Assembly: GCA_902477915.1 (NCBI GenBank)
Contig: CABSJA010000019.1
Location: forward strand, 1 to 37,775
DNA from: an uncultured Veillonella sp.
GTDB lineage: Bacteria > Bacillota > Negativicutes > Veillonellales > Veillonellaceae
Reading direction: 5' to 3'
DNA length: 37,775 nt
Shown: positions 8,503 to 16,267 of the stretch, piece by piece
Position numbering within the stretch: position 1 is the first letter of the stretch
Layout of the letters: each line of letters opens with the position of its first letter
Notes under the pieces: model-generated
What the model saw: only the letters and a program-made list of their open reading frames with translations
The model's database searches: none
What the model was told of the DNA's origin: nothing
Translations under genes and position numbers: made by a program

Positions 8503-8949
8503 CTACGCCTTCTGAGGCACTGATCTAAGACCAGCCTCTACTAAGTGATAAATTTGTTCCGCACATTGATTATATACGGTTTGATCAGATCCATATGGGT
8601 CAGTAACATCACCATCTTGACCACCCCACTCGGAAATCGTTTTGATTTTACCTTCCTCAAACGGGAATTGGCGAAGTAGTACAGATTTGTGATCTTTCGT
8701 CATACCAATGATAAGATCTGCTGCATTCACGAGTTCCATTGTCAATGGTCTCGATTCATGATCAGAAATATCTGCAATGGAACGGATAGCTTCAACGGCT
8801 TGTTCAGTTGGCTTTGCTCCATAGGCGGCAAATAGACCCGCTGATACAGTCGTCACATCCTTATGTTGCTCCGCTGCAAGGGCCCGTGTAATACCTTCAG
8901 CCATAGGGCTACGGCAAGTATTACCGGTACACACAAATAAAATATTCAT
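8503..8949 (-). CDS. Low-molecular-weight phosphatase, protein-arginine-phosphatase type
   Basis: The 148-residue protein begins MNILFVCTGNTCRSPM, the CX5R(S) P-loop of low-molecular-weight phosphatases, with nucleophile Cys7 and Arg13. The general acid Asp is in VTDPYGSD. Position 11, inside the loop, is Thr. In the family Thr at this place marks the YwlE protein-arginine phosphatases, whereas tyrosine phosphatases usually have Ile or another hydrophobic residue. Context agrees, since B. subtilis ywlE also lies beside rpiB, glyA and upp. It is the first gene of an operon with its own promoter (8992-9019). Whether an arginine kinase exists in this organism cannot be seen here. Confidence 0.9.
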   Translation of the reverse strand: MNILFVCTGNTCRSPMAEGITRALAAEQHKDVTTVSAGLFAAYGAKPTEQAVEAIRSIADISDHESRPLTMELVNAADLIIGMTKDHKSVLLRQFPFEEGKIKTISEWGGQDGDVTDPYGSDQTVYNQCAEQIYHLVEAGLRSVPQKA

Positions 8950-8964
8950 AATAACATCCTTACT

Positions 8965-8983
8965 TAATCACATTTTGTGATTA
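8965..8983. promoter_or_regulatory. Palindrome at the start of the phosphatase-rpiB-glyA transcript
   Basis: TAATCACA and its exact reverse complement flank three bases (8965-8972, 8976-8983). It begins within about two bases of the predicted transcription start (near 8985), 16 bases before the ATG at 8949. This is a classic repressor position. I do not recognise the cognate regulator. Confidence 0.5.
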
Positions 8984-8991
8984 CTTTATAC

Positions 8992-9019
8992 ATTATAGCA
9001 AATTCATCCAATATGTAAA
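8992..9019 (-). promoter_or_regulatory. Promoter of the phosphatase-rpiB-glyA operon
   Basis: The minus strand shows a -35 TTTACA (9014-9019), a 16-base spacer and a consensus -10 TATAAT (8992-8997). Transcription should start near 8985. Confidence 0.78.
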
Positions 9020-9061
9020 GACATATTTCTATTATCAGTGGACATTTTTATGCTAGTAAAT

Positions 9062-10093
9062 TTACTTATAAATGATATGGTGACTAGATGCCTTTTCCAT
9101 ACGATTCATAATAGCAACGCCAAAACCATCATCATTAACACCTTCTGCTAAGATTAAGGTAACATGATTTTCATTAAAATGTAATAGGCTTTTGTAAAAG
9201 TCATGGCCTAATGATAAGGCATCACCATGATGTCCAAAACAATGGCACATAAAGCGCGTATCGTCTTTAATCAGGTCGTATGTTTCATGACTGACCAAAC
9301 AACCGATAGGACCTTCTATACCTTCTGAAAGCTCCTTAAACGTAGATGCTATAACCTCTGGATCACCTACAACAACTGTCATAGGTGCATCAGGCGCATA
9401 GTGCGTATACTTCATACCAGGAGCCTTAGGCTTAGTGGCAGCATTAACTAGCGCAGTATCATACTCAACAGTAGACACAACATTTTCAAGCTGAGCTTTT
9501 GTAATCCCACCGGGTCTCAATATAATGATCTTATCATCATGCACTTCCACTACAGTAGATTCTACACCAATCGTACATGGACCAGCATCTAAAATATAAG
9601 AAATACGGCCATTCATATCATGGTAAACATCTTGTGCCGTTGTAGGACTTGGACGACCAGATATATTTGCACTAGGAGCCGCTACAGGTACACCAGCGCG
9701 TTCTAATAATGCACGGCATACCTTATGATCAGGGCAACGCAATGCCACGCGAGGTAATCCACCAGTAGCACGATCTGGCACTAAATCAGATTTAGGCAAT
9801 GTAATCGTTAATGGCCCTGGCCAAAACGTATCCATTAATAGTTGTGCTGTATTTGAAACCTCTGTTACCAAAGGTTTTATACTTTCACTATTAGGAACAT
9901 GTAAAATCAATGGATTATCTGAAGGACGACCTTTGGCAGCATAGATTTTATCCATCGCCTCTGGATCAAGTCCATTAGCACCGAGTCCATATACAGTTTC
10001 TGTGGGAATGGACACCAATTCACCATTACGCAATGCACTGGCAAGCATATCTAGTTCTTGTTCTGATGGATTTGTAATAATTTGAGTATCCAT
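9062..10093 (-). CDS. tsaC: L-threonylcarbamoyladenylate synthase (Sua5/YwlC type)
   Basis: The 343-residue protein makes threonylcarbamoyl-AMP from threonine, bicarbonate and ATP, the first step of t6A modification at position 37 of ANN-decoding tRNAs. The YrdC-like domain (about residues 10-200) shows SIPTETVYGLG, KGRPSDNPLILHV and APSANISGRPSPT. The protein continues into the C-terminal Sua5 domain with the linker PKAPGMKYTHYAP, so it is the long Sua5 form rather than the short E. coli TsaC. The ATG at 10093 has GAGGG 6 bases upstream and follows the prmC stop by one base (TAA-T-ATG). An earlier ATG at 10105 is possible but less well placed. Confidence 0.94.
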   Translation of the reverse strand: MDTQIITNPSEQELDMLASALRNGELVSIPTETVYGLGANGLDPEAMDKIYAAKGRPSDNPLILHVPNSESIKPLVTEVSNTAQLLMDTFWPGPLTITLPKSDLVPDRATGGLPRVALRCPDHKVCRALLERAGVPVAAPSANISGRPSPTTAQDVYHDMNGRISYILDAGPCTIGVESTVVEVHDDKIIILRPGGITKAQLENVVSTVEYDTALVNAATKPKAPGMKYTHYAPDAPMTVVVGDPEVIASTFKELSEGIEGPIGCLVSHETYDLIKDDTRFMCHCFGHHGDALSLGHDFYKSLLHFNENHVTLILAEGVNDDGFGVAIMNRMEKASSHHIIYK

Positions 10094-10094
10094 A

Positions 10095-10964
10095 TTATCC
10101 CTCATATACTGCGGTTACAACACGGTTATTACCACCAAGATCAGCGATACATTGAATGTTGGAGTAATGACCAGCTTCTTTTAATAAAGCCTTTACCTCT
10201 TCTGCTTGATCGTAACCTATTTCAAAGGCTATACGACCTTGTGGTTTTAAATATGTGCCGCACTCTTTAGCTAAAATACGATAGAATTCTAATCCATCTT
10301 CACCACCAAACAAGGCAATTTGAGGCTCATTTAATACATCCTGAGATAATAATTTAGCATCCCCTGTACGGATATATGGTGGATTCGATACGATGAGGTC
10401 AAACTTTTCAGCATTACCATCTAAGGCAGAAAACATATCAGACTCTAACAATTGAACACGATCATTTAAGCTAAATCTTTCACTATTTTCCTCAGCCACT
10501 GTCAAGGCATCCGTAGATATTTCAAGACCTACACCACACGCATTCGGCAAATAGTGTAATAGACTGAGTAATATCGTACCAGGGCCCGTACATACATCAA
10601 GTATACGCACATCGCTATCTTTTGGATACGTGCCTAGTACATGCTCAATCAAGGTTTCTGTATCAGGTCGTGGAATCAATACCTTATCATTAACCTTAAA
10701 GGTCAATCCCATAAAGTCCTTTTCCCCAATTATGGCCGCTACACAATGCCCCTTAGCCCGTTCTTGAACGAGTGGTCTAAAGGCATCTAGTTCCTCTTGA
10801 ATAAGCGGTTGGTCATAATGGGTATATAGATAAATACGATCCTTACCTAAAACGTGAGAAAGCAGTACTTCCCCATCAAGTCGAGGTGTATCCATCTCCT
10901 TGTTTTGAAAGTACTGCTCTGTCCACTGGAGAATACGACCGATTGTCCAAATCTCCTTATACAT
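10095..10964 (-). CDS. prmC: Peptide chain release factor N5-glutamine methyltransferase
   Basis: The 289-residue SAM-dependent enzyme methylates the glutamine of the GGQ motif in release factors. An N-terminal helical domain is followed by a Rossmann domain with the SAM motif ILDVCTGPGT (about 121-130) and the catalytic NPPY at 194-197. The start ATG at 10964 lies inside the last codons of prfA (8-base overlap), with AGGAGG 9 bases upstream, so it is coupled to the gene of its own substrate. The frame is open further upstream but has no ribosome-binding site there. Confidence 0.96.
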   Translation of the reverse strand: MYKEIWTIGRILQWTEQYFQNKEMDTPRLDGEVLLSHVLGKDRIYLYTHYDQPLIQEELDAFRPLVQERAKGHCVAAIIGEKDFMGLTFKVNDKVLIPRPDTETLIEHVLGTYPKDSDVRILDVCTGPGTILLSLLHYLPNACGVGLEISTDALTVAEENSERFSLNDRVQLLESDMFSALDGNAEKFDLIVSNPPYIRTGDAKLLSQDVLNEPQIALFGGEDGLEFYRILAKECGTYLKPQGRIAFEIGYDQAEEVKALLKEAGHYSNIQCIADLGGNNRVVTAVYEG

Positions 10965-12039
10965 TTGTATTAGCCTCCTGCATTTTTGCCGCTTGGTCAG
11001 CAGCATTTAAGGCTTGAATGATTTCATCTAAATCGCCATTTAAAATAGCATCTAATTTATACAATGTTAAGTTAATACGATGATCTGTTACGCGACCTTG
11101 TGGATAGTTATAGGTACGAATACGTTCACTACGGTCACCTGTACCAACTTGGCTCTTACGGTCTGCTGCCATGCTAGAAATAGCCTCTTGTTCAGCTTGG
11201 TCTTGCAATTTAGCACGCAATACACGCATAGCTTTTTCACGGTTTTGTAATTGAGAACGTTGGTCTTGGCATGCAACAACGATACCAGAAGGTAAGTGTG
11301 TAATACGAACAGCAGATTCTGTTTTATTGATATGCTGACCGCCCGCACCACTAGCACGATAAGTGTCGATTTTCAAGTCTTTTTCATTAACTTCAATATC
11401 AACATCTTCCATCTCTGGTAATACAGCCACAGTAACGGTAGACGTATGAACACGGCCTTGTGTTTCTGTAGCAGGTACACGTTGTACACGATGTACACCA
11501 GATTCAAATTTCATCTTAGAATATACATTTTCACCATCTACAGAGAAAATAACCTCTTTAAAGCCACCAAGTTCAGGTTCATTAGCATCGATAATCTCAC
11601 AACGCCAACCTTGGCTTTCCGCATATTTTGTGTACATGCGGAACAAGTCGCCTGCGAACAATGCTGCTTCATCACCGCCAGCACCACCGCGAATTTCGAT
11701 GATGATGTTTTTATCGTCATTAGGATCTTTAGGCAATAAAAGAATTTGTAATTTCTCTTCTAATTCCTCTTTTTGAGGTTTTAGCTCTTTCAATTCCTCT
11801 TGTGCCATTTCGCGGAATTCTTCATCCATGGATTTATCTTCAATAACTTCCATAGCTTCATCAATACCAGCTAATACTTTTTTATAAGTACGGAATGTTT
11901 CAACTGTTTCAGATAATTGAGCATGTTGACGTGTTAATTTACGCCATTCATCTTGGCGTGCAATCACTTCAGGGTCACTGATGCGCTGCTCCAGGTCCAT
12001 AAATTTATCTTCAATAACTTGTAATTTATCTACTAGCAT
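10957..12039 (-). CDS. prfA: Peptide chain release factor 1
   Basis: The 360-residue factor ends translation at UAA and UAG. The stop-codon recognition tripeptide is PAT at 189-191 (the RF1 form of PxT; RF2 has SPF). The catalytic GGQ is at 233-235 within RASGAGGQHINKTESAVR. Length equals E. coli RF1. A GAGG site lies in the end of the upstream DUF1385 gene, two bases separate the genes, and prmC overlaps the 3' end. Together they form a translation-termination module. Confidence 0.98.
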   Translation of the reverse strand: MLVDKLQVIEDKFMDLEQRISDPEVIARQDEWRKLTRQHAQLSETVETFRTYKKVLAGIDEAMEVIEDKSMDEEFREMAQEELKELKPQKEELEEKLQILLLPKDPNDDKNIIIEIRGGAGGDEAALFAGDLFRMYTKYAESQGWRCEIIDANEPELGGFKEVIFSVDGENVYSKMKFESGVHRVQRVPATETQGRVHTSTVTVAVLPEMEDVDIEVNEKDLKIDTYRASGAGGQHINKTESAVRITHLPSGIVVACQDQRSQLQNREKAMRVLRAKLQDQAEQEAISSMAADRKSQVGTGDRSERIRTYNYPQGRVTDHRINLTLYKLDAILNGDLDEIIQALNAADQAAKMQEANTNV

Positions 12040-12041
12040 GT

Positions 12042-12932
12042 TTATTCCTCTTCATAAGCATCACTCTCAGGAGGGCGAACCTCTTCAAGAGCACGTATAG
12101 CTACTTCAATTTGATCATCTTCTGGTTCACGTGTCGTCATGTATTGTAATGCAAGACCAGGTTTAATAAGAGCTTGCACAAAGGAATGCTCACTACGACC
12201 AGCAAGACGAATAACCTCGTACGCAATACCTGCCACTACTGGCATAAGAAGTACGCGGCTTACGATACGTTCTAACAAATTAGGCCACCCTAAAAAGGCA
12301 AATACAAAGATACTTACAACCATAACGATAAGTAAGAAATTTGTGCCACATCGCGGATGTAAGCGACTTTGTTTGCGAACGTTTTCTACAGTGAGAGGCA
12401 AGTCTAATTCATAAGTATGAATCGTTTTATGCTCTGCCCCATGATATTGGAAAACTCGTTGAATATCCTTTGTAAGTCCAATCCCCCAAATATAGAGTAG
12501 GAAAAGGACTAAACGAATGACACCTTCAATGAGATTTAATACAACATGATTATCCTGTACACCAGGAATAAATTTCACGATAAATGTAGGCAATGCCAAA
12601 AATACAGCTATCGCAAAGATGGTAGAAATAACCATAGTAATGGCAATTTCACTATTAGACATTTCTTCCTCTTCATCACCAGCGGCCTTAGCAGAGAAGG
12701 ACAAGGCCTTCATACCAATTACGAGGGATTCATAAAGAGCTACACAGCCCCGAAGAAATGGTTTTTTCAAAATTGGATATGTGTCAGCAATAGATTTTGT
12801 AGGCTCTTTTTGAACTACAATGGTTCCCGCTGGCTCTCGTACAGCTGTTGCTGTAACGCCAGGGCCCCTCATCATGACACCTTCGATCACAGCTTGTCCA
12901 CCGACAAACTTTTTAATACGTTCTGTGTTCAC
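12042..12932 (-). CDS. DUF1385 membrane protein (YqhQ type)
   Basis: This 296-residue protein belongs to the DUF1385 family, often found beside rpmE, prfA and prmC in Firmicutes; its function is not established. The N-terminus has the family signature FVGGQAVIEGVMMRGPGVTATAVR. Hydrophobic segments occur around ISTIFAIAVFLALPTFIV, EGVIRLVLFLLYIWGIGL, LLIVMVVSIFVFAFLG and VLLMPVVAGIAYEVIRLAG, so it is an inner-membrane protein. HGAEHKTIHTYE and HPRCGTNFLL are conserved and could bind metal (inference). I prefer the GTG at 12932 because AGGAG lies 5 bases before it; two ATG codons slightly upstream have no such site. Confidence 0.85.
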   Translation of the reverse strand: MNTERIKKFVGGQAVIEGVMMRGPGVTATAVREPAGTIVVQKEPTKSIADTYPILKKPFLRGCVALYESLVIGMKALSFSAKAAGDEEEEMSNSEIAITMVISTIFAIAVFLALPTFIVKFIPGVQDNHVVLNLIEGVIRLVLFLLYIWGIGLTKDIQRVFQYHGAEHKTIHTYELDLPLTVENVRKQSRLHPRCGTNFLLIVMVVSIFVFAFLGWPNLLERIVSRVLLMPVVAGIAYEVIRLAGRSEHSFVQALIKPGLALQYMTTREPEDDQIEVAIRALEEVRPPESDAYEEE

Positions 12933-12958
12933 AAGAGCTCCTCTCATAAACAAATAGA

Positions 12959-12979
12959 GGCAGAGCTCATAGCCCTGCC
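12959..12979 (-). terminator. Hairpin between rpmE and the DUF1385 gene
   Basis: In minus-strand RNA nine pairs form (GGCAGGGCU with AGCUCUGCC, including one G-U pair) around a three-base loop, followed by the U-rich UCUAUUUGUUU. The G-U pair becomes an A-C mismatch on the other strand, so the structure suits minus-strand RNA. It may reduce readthrough from the highly expressed rpmE into the downstream genes. Confidence 0.55.
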
Positions 12980-13004
12980 CATAGATGCTACATTACATGA
13001 CAAA

Positions 13005-13202
13005 TTATTTGCCGTAACGTTTGTTAAATTGTTCAATACGACCACGAGCTTGAGCCGCACGTTGTTGACCAGTGAAGAACGGATGGCATTTGGAGCAAAC
13101 GTCTACACGAAGGTCTTCTTTTACAGAGCCAGTTTTGAATGTGTTGCCACAACCGCAAGTTACTGTAGCTTCTTTATAGTCTGGATGAATACCTTGTTTC
13201 AT
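13005..13202 (-). CDS. rpmE: Large ribosomal subunit protein bL31 (zinc-binding form)
   Basis: The 66-residue ribosomal protein begins MKQGIHPDYKEATVTCGCGN and ends GRIEQFNKRYGK, as expected for bL31. Cys16, Cys18, Cys36 and Cys39 form the zinc-binding (C+) version of the protein, which zinc-starved bacteria may replace with a cysteine-free paralogue. The ATG at 13202 has GAGGTG about 6 bases upstream; the open frame extends upstream without homology. It has its own good promoter (13243-13271). Confidence 0.96.
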   Translation of the reverse strand: MKQGIHPDYKEATVTCGCGNTFKTGSVKEDLRVDVCSKCHPFFTGQQRAAQARGRIEQFNKRYGK

Positions 13203-13242
13203 TCTATACACCTCTTTCCGACAATCAATATTATTCTTATAG

Positions 13243-13271
13243 ATTATAGCATGACACTTGTACAAATGCAA
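13243..13271 (-). promoter_or_regulatory. rpmE promoter
   Basis: The minus strand shows a -35 TTGCAT (13266-13271), a 17-base spacer and an extended -10, TGC-TATAAT (-10 at 13243-13248). It begins 10 bases after the stop of the PC4-like gene. Confidence 0.78.
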
Positions 13272-13281
13272 GTTGTCAATA

Positions 13282-13551
13282 CTATTCCTTGGATGCTTGT
13301 TTTTCTTCAATAGACTCAGCTAGAATGGTCTCTAAGTCACTTTCATTAAGGATATCACGCAATGCGATGAGCTCCTCTAAAGAAAGGGTAATACCTTTCT
13401 TCATGCTTGTATATTCACTATCCCAAGCGCGAAGGTCAAACTTAGGATTATATTTGCCCCAGCTAGTACATGTTAATTGTTTTTTCCAACCGTCTTTATC
13501 TTCAGATAAAGTACCGATAACTTTGAAGATTTCAAAATTAATAACTGCCAT
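13282..13551 (-). CDS. PC4/YdbC-type single-stranded DNA-binding protein
   Basis: The 89-residue protein (start MAVINFEIFKVIGTLSEDKD) shows the bacterial YdbC/PC4 pattern: beta strands with GWKKQLTCTSWG and PKFDLRAWD, then a helix in the GITLSLEELIALRDIL segment. Family members are small dimers that bind single-stranded DNA without strong sequence preference and are related to the eukaryotic coactivator PC4. Its role in this organism is unknown. A GGAGG site lies just upstream and a promoter at 13637-13665. rpmE follows but has its own promoter. Confidence 0.82.
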   Translation of the reverse strand: MAVINFEIFKVIGTLSEDKDGWKKQLTCTSWGKYNPKFDLRAWDSEYTSMKKGITLSLEELIALRDILNESDLETILAESIEEKQASKE

Positions 13552-13636
13552 GAGTCAGTCCTCCTTTCTTACACATCTGTGTAGTATGGTTCATACCTAC
13601 TATATTTAGTAGTTCATATTTTTTAGGATACGATAT

Positions 13637-13665
13637 ATTTTAAACTAAATATCAGACTTTTACAA
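13637..13665 (-). promoter_or_regulatory. Promoter of the PC4/YdbC-like gene
   Basis: The minus strand shows a -35 TTGTAA (13660-13665), 17 bases and a -10 TAAAAT (13637-13642), directly after the stop of the 479-residue gene. The leader of about 80 bases contains a 6-base inverted repeat (CTACTA/TAGTAG) near 13600-13615, possibly an operator. Confidence 0.6.
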
Positions 13666-15105
13666 TTAGTTTTTATAATCGCTATAGTCTTCAATATCAA
13701 TAGATGTAGTAGGAGGCATTACTTGAGCACCTAATTCATCTACCGTAGATTTCCAATTTGTAGCTGCTTCTGTAACAGCCTTGATATAGGCTTCATCAGC
13801 AGCCTGTACAGATGAAATTAATTGAGCTTCATTATTAACATCTAATACGCGGCGACGCACGCTGCTAAGCATATAGCCGAATGACTCATCTGTTTGAACA
13901 AGCATGGAAATTTCTTGAATCAATGTTTGTCCAGTAGTGCTACAGAAGTATGCATACCACATATATGCCAATTCAGCATCTGGGAACATCCAGTAAATAT
14001 CCTCTGCTGGTGCCTCTGTAGTAATATCTACATCTACATGATCTGCATAGCGTTTAAATGTAAGGAAATATGCACCACTTTCAATAAGCGCATTACGGCC
14101 TAATTCTGAAACACGGCTGTCGATACAGTAAATACCATCTTGACCTAAGGCTACATCAGTTTGACCACCTGGCAACAAAATAGACCGTAAAGACAAGCCA
14201 TAATTTAATACTGTGAATACCGGTAATTGAGCAAATACACCATGAGGCAATGGAATATAATTAATCGTTTTCCATTCCTCCCCTACGCGTTCACGCAAGC
14301 CAACACGCATCTTTTTAACATCGTACTTACCATATACAATTTCGTAAGCCCCTAATGGAGTCCATTCACGAATGACTTCCACACGCTTTTGATTCAAGAA
14401 GAATTGCAACGCCATATTATTTAAGCCCAATTGGTTTTGTGCCATTGTAGCAGGCAAGAATAATTGTGCAGTTCCTTCTGGAACAAGATTATGTAGTCCA
14501 TTAGCCACTTCTTCCACAATATCTTCAGAAGATTGGAACATACCAACCGTACCTGTAAAGATATGGTCAAAATAGCTACGATGAGGCCATTGGTTAATTA
14601 TTTGAGCCATTGGATATAAACGTGTCAAAATACTATAGCACACAGGAGACGCCGTATAAAGAACAACTTTTTCATCTTCATAAGATTGAAGAATCTCTTC
14701 AATCATGCCTGCATATTCTTCTACATACGCATATAGAACAAGTTCCCCTGTTTTACTATGAGCTTCGATACTTTCACGGACAGGAGTTTCCCAAATTGTG
14801 CCTACATCGAGGCCCTCTAAAATACCTGTATCACTAATGAAGTCAAATAATTCCACTCTAAAGGATGGACCATATAGAGCTTGAAATGTATTCAAATCAT
14901 ATGGAACGGGACCAAAAGACTCGACTGTGGATTTTTCTGCTAACGCATATAAATCATCTGCCGTTACCCCCCACTCACGGGAGCTAGCATTACTAGAAAT
15001 CAATTGATCTAGTACTTTAAAACGCATTAACTCATTTACTATATCAATTCCCTCAATGCCATGAGTCGCACAAAGGGCAATAAATTCTTCGTTATTTACT
15101 TTCAT
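13666..15105 (-). CDS. Unrecognised 479-residue protein, possibly a degenerate N-6 methyltransferase-like fold
   Basis: I do not recognise the family with certainty. The protein is acidic and soluble, with no signal peptide or membrane segment. The middle resembles the later half of an HsdM-type N-6 adenine methyltransferase domain: KVVLYTASP (147-154) where the acidic end of a Rossmann strand would be, YFDHIFTGTV (178-187) where the catalytic NPPF/NPPY loop would be, then LVPEGTAQLFLPATM (207-221) and FFLNQKRVEVIREW (235-248), like the LxPGGxxxxVLP and LxExxxLExVI elements of that family. The catalytic Asn-Pro-Pro is absent. The ATG at 15105 follows the nth stop by one base, with GGAAAGG 6 bases upstream, so it is coupled to nth. 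The methyltransferase relationship is inference. Confidence 0.75.
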   Translation of the reverse strand: MKVNNEEFIALCATHGIEGIDIVNELMRFKVLDQLISSNASSREWGVTADDLYALAEKSTVESFGPVPYDLNTFQALYGPSFRVELFDFISDTGILEGLDVGTIWETPVRESIEAHSKTGELVLYAYVEEYAGMIEEILQSYEDEKVVLYTASPVCYSILTRLYPMAQIINQWPHRSYFDHIFTGTVGMFQSSEDIVEEVANGLHNLVPEGTAQLFLPATMAQNQLGLNNMALQFFLNQKRVEVIREWTPLGAYEIVYGKYDVKKMRVGLRERVGEEWKTINYIPLPHGVFAQLPVFTVLNYGLSLRSILLPGGQTDVALGQDGIYCIDSRVSELGRNALIESGAYFLTFKRYADHVDVDITTEAPAEDIYWMFPDAELAYMWYAYFCSTTGQTLIQEISMLVQTDESFGYMLSSVRRRVLDVNNEAQLISSVQAADEAYIKAVTEAATNWKSTVDELGAQVMPPTTSIDIEDYSDYKN

Positions 15106-15106
15106 A

Positions 15107-15742
15107 TTAAACCTTTCCAGCTGAAGGACATACATGATTTAAAAAACATTCTTCACATAATGGCTTACGAGCCTTACATAATTTACGGCCATGATAAATC
15201 AACCAATGATGAGCAGCCGCCCAATCCTCTTTAGGGATGGCCTTTTGCAACTTTTTCTCCATCTCTTCTGGCGTTTTAGCAATGCCCAATTTTAATCGAT
15301 TAGCTACGCGGAATACATGGGTATCTACTGCAATTGCAGGCGTGCCAAACAATACAGACACAACCACGTTAGCCGTTTTACGACCAACACCAGGTAATTC
15401 TACCAGTTGATCAAATTCACGCGGTACCTCACCATGATATTGTTCTACCAAAATTTGGCAGGTAGCAATTAAGTTTTTTGCTTTAGACTTATAAAGACCG
15501 CAATCTTTAATAAGAGTTTCTAGTTTTGTAACCCCTATTTCAAGCATTTTAGCAGGATGATTTAATTCAGGAAACAATCGTTTAGTGACGATATTAACCC
15601 TTTCATCCGTACATTGTGCAGATAAAACAACGGCTACTAATAATTCAAATTCATTTGTATACTCAAGGGCAGGTTTTGCATCAAAATAATGTTCTTGCAA
15701 TAATTTTAATTGCTCTGCCTTTATCGCTTTTGTTACACGCAT
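15107..15742 (-). CDS. nth: Endonuclease III
   Basis: The 211-residue bifunctional DNA glycosylase/AP lyase removes oxidised pyrimidines in base-excision repair. The helix-hairpin-helix is LVELPGVGRKTANVV, with catalytic Lys122; the catalytic Asp140 is in AVDTHVFRVANRL. Cys189, Cys196, Cys199 and Cys205 give the C-X6-C-X2-C-X5-C pattern of the [4Fe-4S] cluster. Length equals E. coli Nth. The ATG at 15742 is chosen because AAAGGAG lies 6 bases upstream. It is followed, one base after its stop, by the 479-residue gene. Confidence 0.96.
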   Translation of the reverse strand: MRVTKAIKAEQLKLLQEHYFDAKPALEYTNEFELLVAVVLSAQCTDERVNIVTKRLFPELNHPAKMLEIGVTKLETLIKDCGLYKSKAKNLIATCQILVEQYHGEVPREFDQLVELPGVGRKTANVVVSVLFGTPAIAVDTHVFRVANRLKLGIAKTPEEMEKKLQKAIPKEDWAAAHHWLIYHGRKLCKARKPLCEECFLNHVCPSAGKV

Positions 15743-15818
15743 ACAGCTCTCCTTTCTCACTTGTGAAAGTACAGACGCGTACAACTTATATCTTACCATA
15801 CGTATTCATTTAGTTCTA

Positions 15819-15827
15819 TGTTATAAT
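15819..15827 (+). promoter_or_regulatory. Extended -10 promoter of the DUF896 gene
   Basis: TG-T-TATAAT lies 38 bases before the ATG. No good -35 hexamer is present, which fits an extended -10 promoter. The divergent nth gene must have its own promoter in the same 123-base gap. Confidence 0.6.
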
Positions 15828-15865
15828 AAATCATGTTATTCTAATATTGAATACAGGAGGTCAAT

Positions 15866-16135
15866 ATGAGTAATATAAACGATACATTAAAGCGCATAAA
15901 TGAACTAGCAGCAAAGAAAAAATCTGGACAACAACTAACACCAGAGGAATTAGCAGAAAAAAAAGAACTCTATGAAATCTACTTATCATTCATTCGAGGT
16001 CAAATCACAGATACTTTAGATCGCGTTGAATTTGTAGATCCAGAAACCGGTGAACGAACAGCTCCTAAACAAGCTTTAGAAAATTTAGCTAAAGAAGCTG
16101 ACCAAGATATTAAAGAACATAAAGATATTCATTAA
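15866..16135 (+). CDS. DUF896 (YnzC-type) small protein
   Basis: This 89-residue protein is the only plus-strand gene in the window. The start (NDTLKRINELAAKKKSGQ), the acidic LTPEELAEKKELYEIYL helix, SFIRGQITDTLDRVEFVDPE and the hydrophilic tail fit DUF896, whose best-known member is B. subtilis YnzC, a small helical-hairpin protein of unknown function linked to the SOS-induced yneA operon. AGGAGG lies 6 bases before the ATG. It is monocistronic, diverges from nth, and is closed by its own terminator. Confidence 0.85.
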   Translation: MSNINDTLKRINELAAKKKSGQQLTPEELAEKKELYEIYLSFIRGQITDTLDRVEFVDPETGERTAPKQALENLAKEADQDIKEHKDIH

Positions 16136-16155
16136 TATATAAAGATATATAAAAT

Positions 16156-16199
16156 AAAGCGTACGCATAAATGATACATAAAATATGCGTACGCTTTTC
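16156..16199 (+). terminator. Terminator of the DUF896 gene
   Basis: Fourteen-base perfect arms (16156-16169, 16184-16197) around a 14-base loop, followed by T residues, 20 bases after the stop codon. Confidence 0.85.
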
Positions 16200-16207
16200 T
16201 AATAATT

Positions 16208-16246
16208 ACAAAAAAGTCCGCTTGATATACTTATCAAGCGGACTTT
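16208..16246 (-). terminator. Terminator of the aminotransferase gene
   Basis: Fifteen-base perfect arms (16213-16227, 16232-16246) with a four-base loop. On the minus strand the stem runs into six T residues. It forms a back-to-back pair with the terminator of the convergent DUF896 gene. Confidence 0.9.
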
Positions 16247-16267
16247 AATATTAGTAAAACTTATGCA

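Noticed and set aside
9054..9066. AGTAAATTTACT palindrome at the end of tsaC as a terminator
   Set aside because: All-AT central stem and no T-tract, so too weak to claim.
12546..13313. A 255-codon plus-strand open frame opposite the DUF1385 gene and rpmE
   Set aside because: It crosses three minus-strand features, including a clear ribosomal protein gene and its promoter, and reads as shadow sequence.
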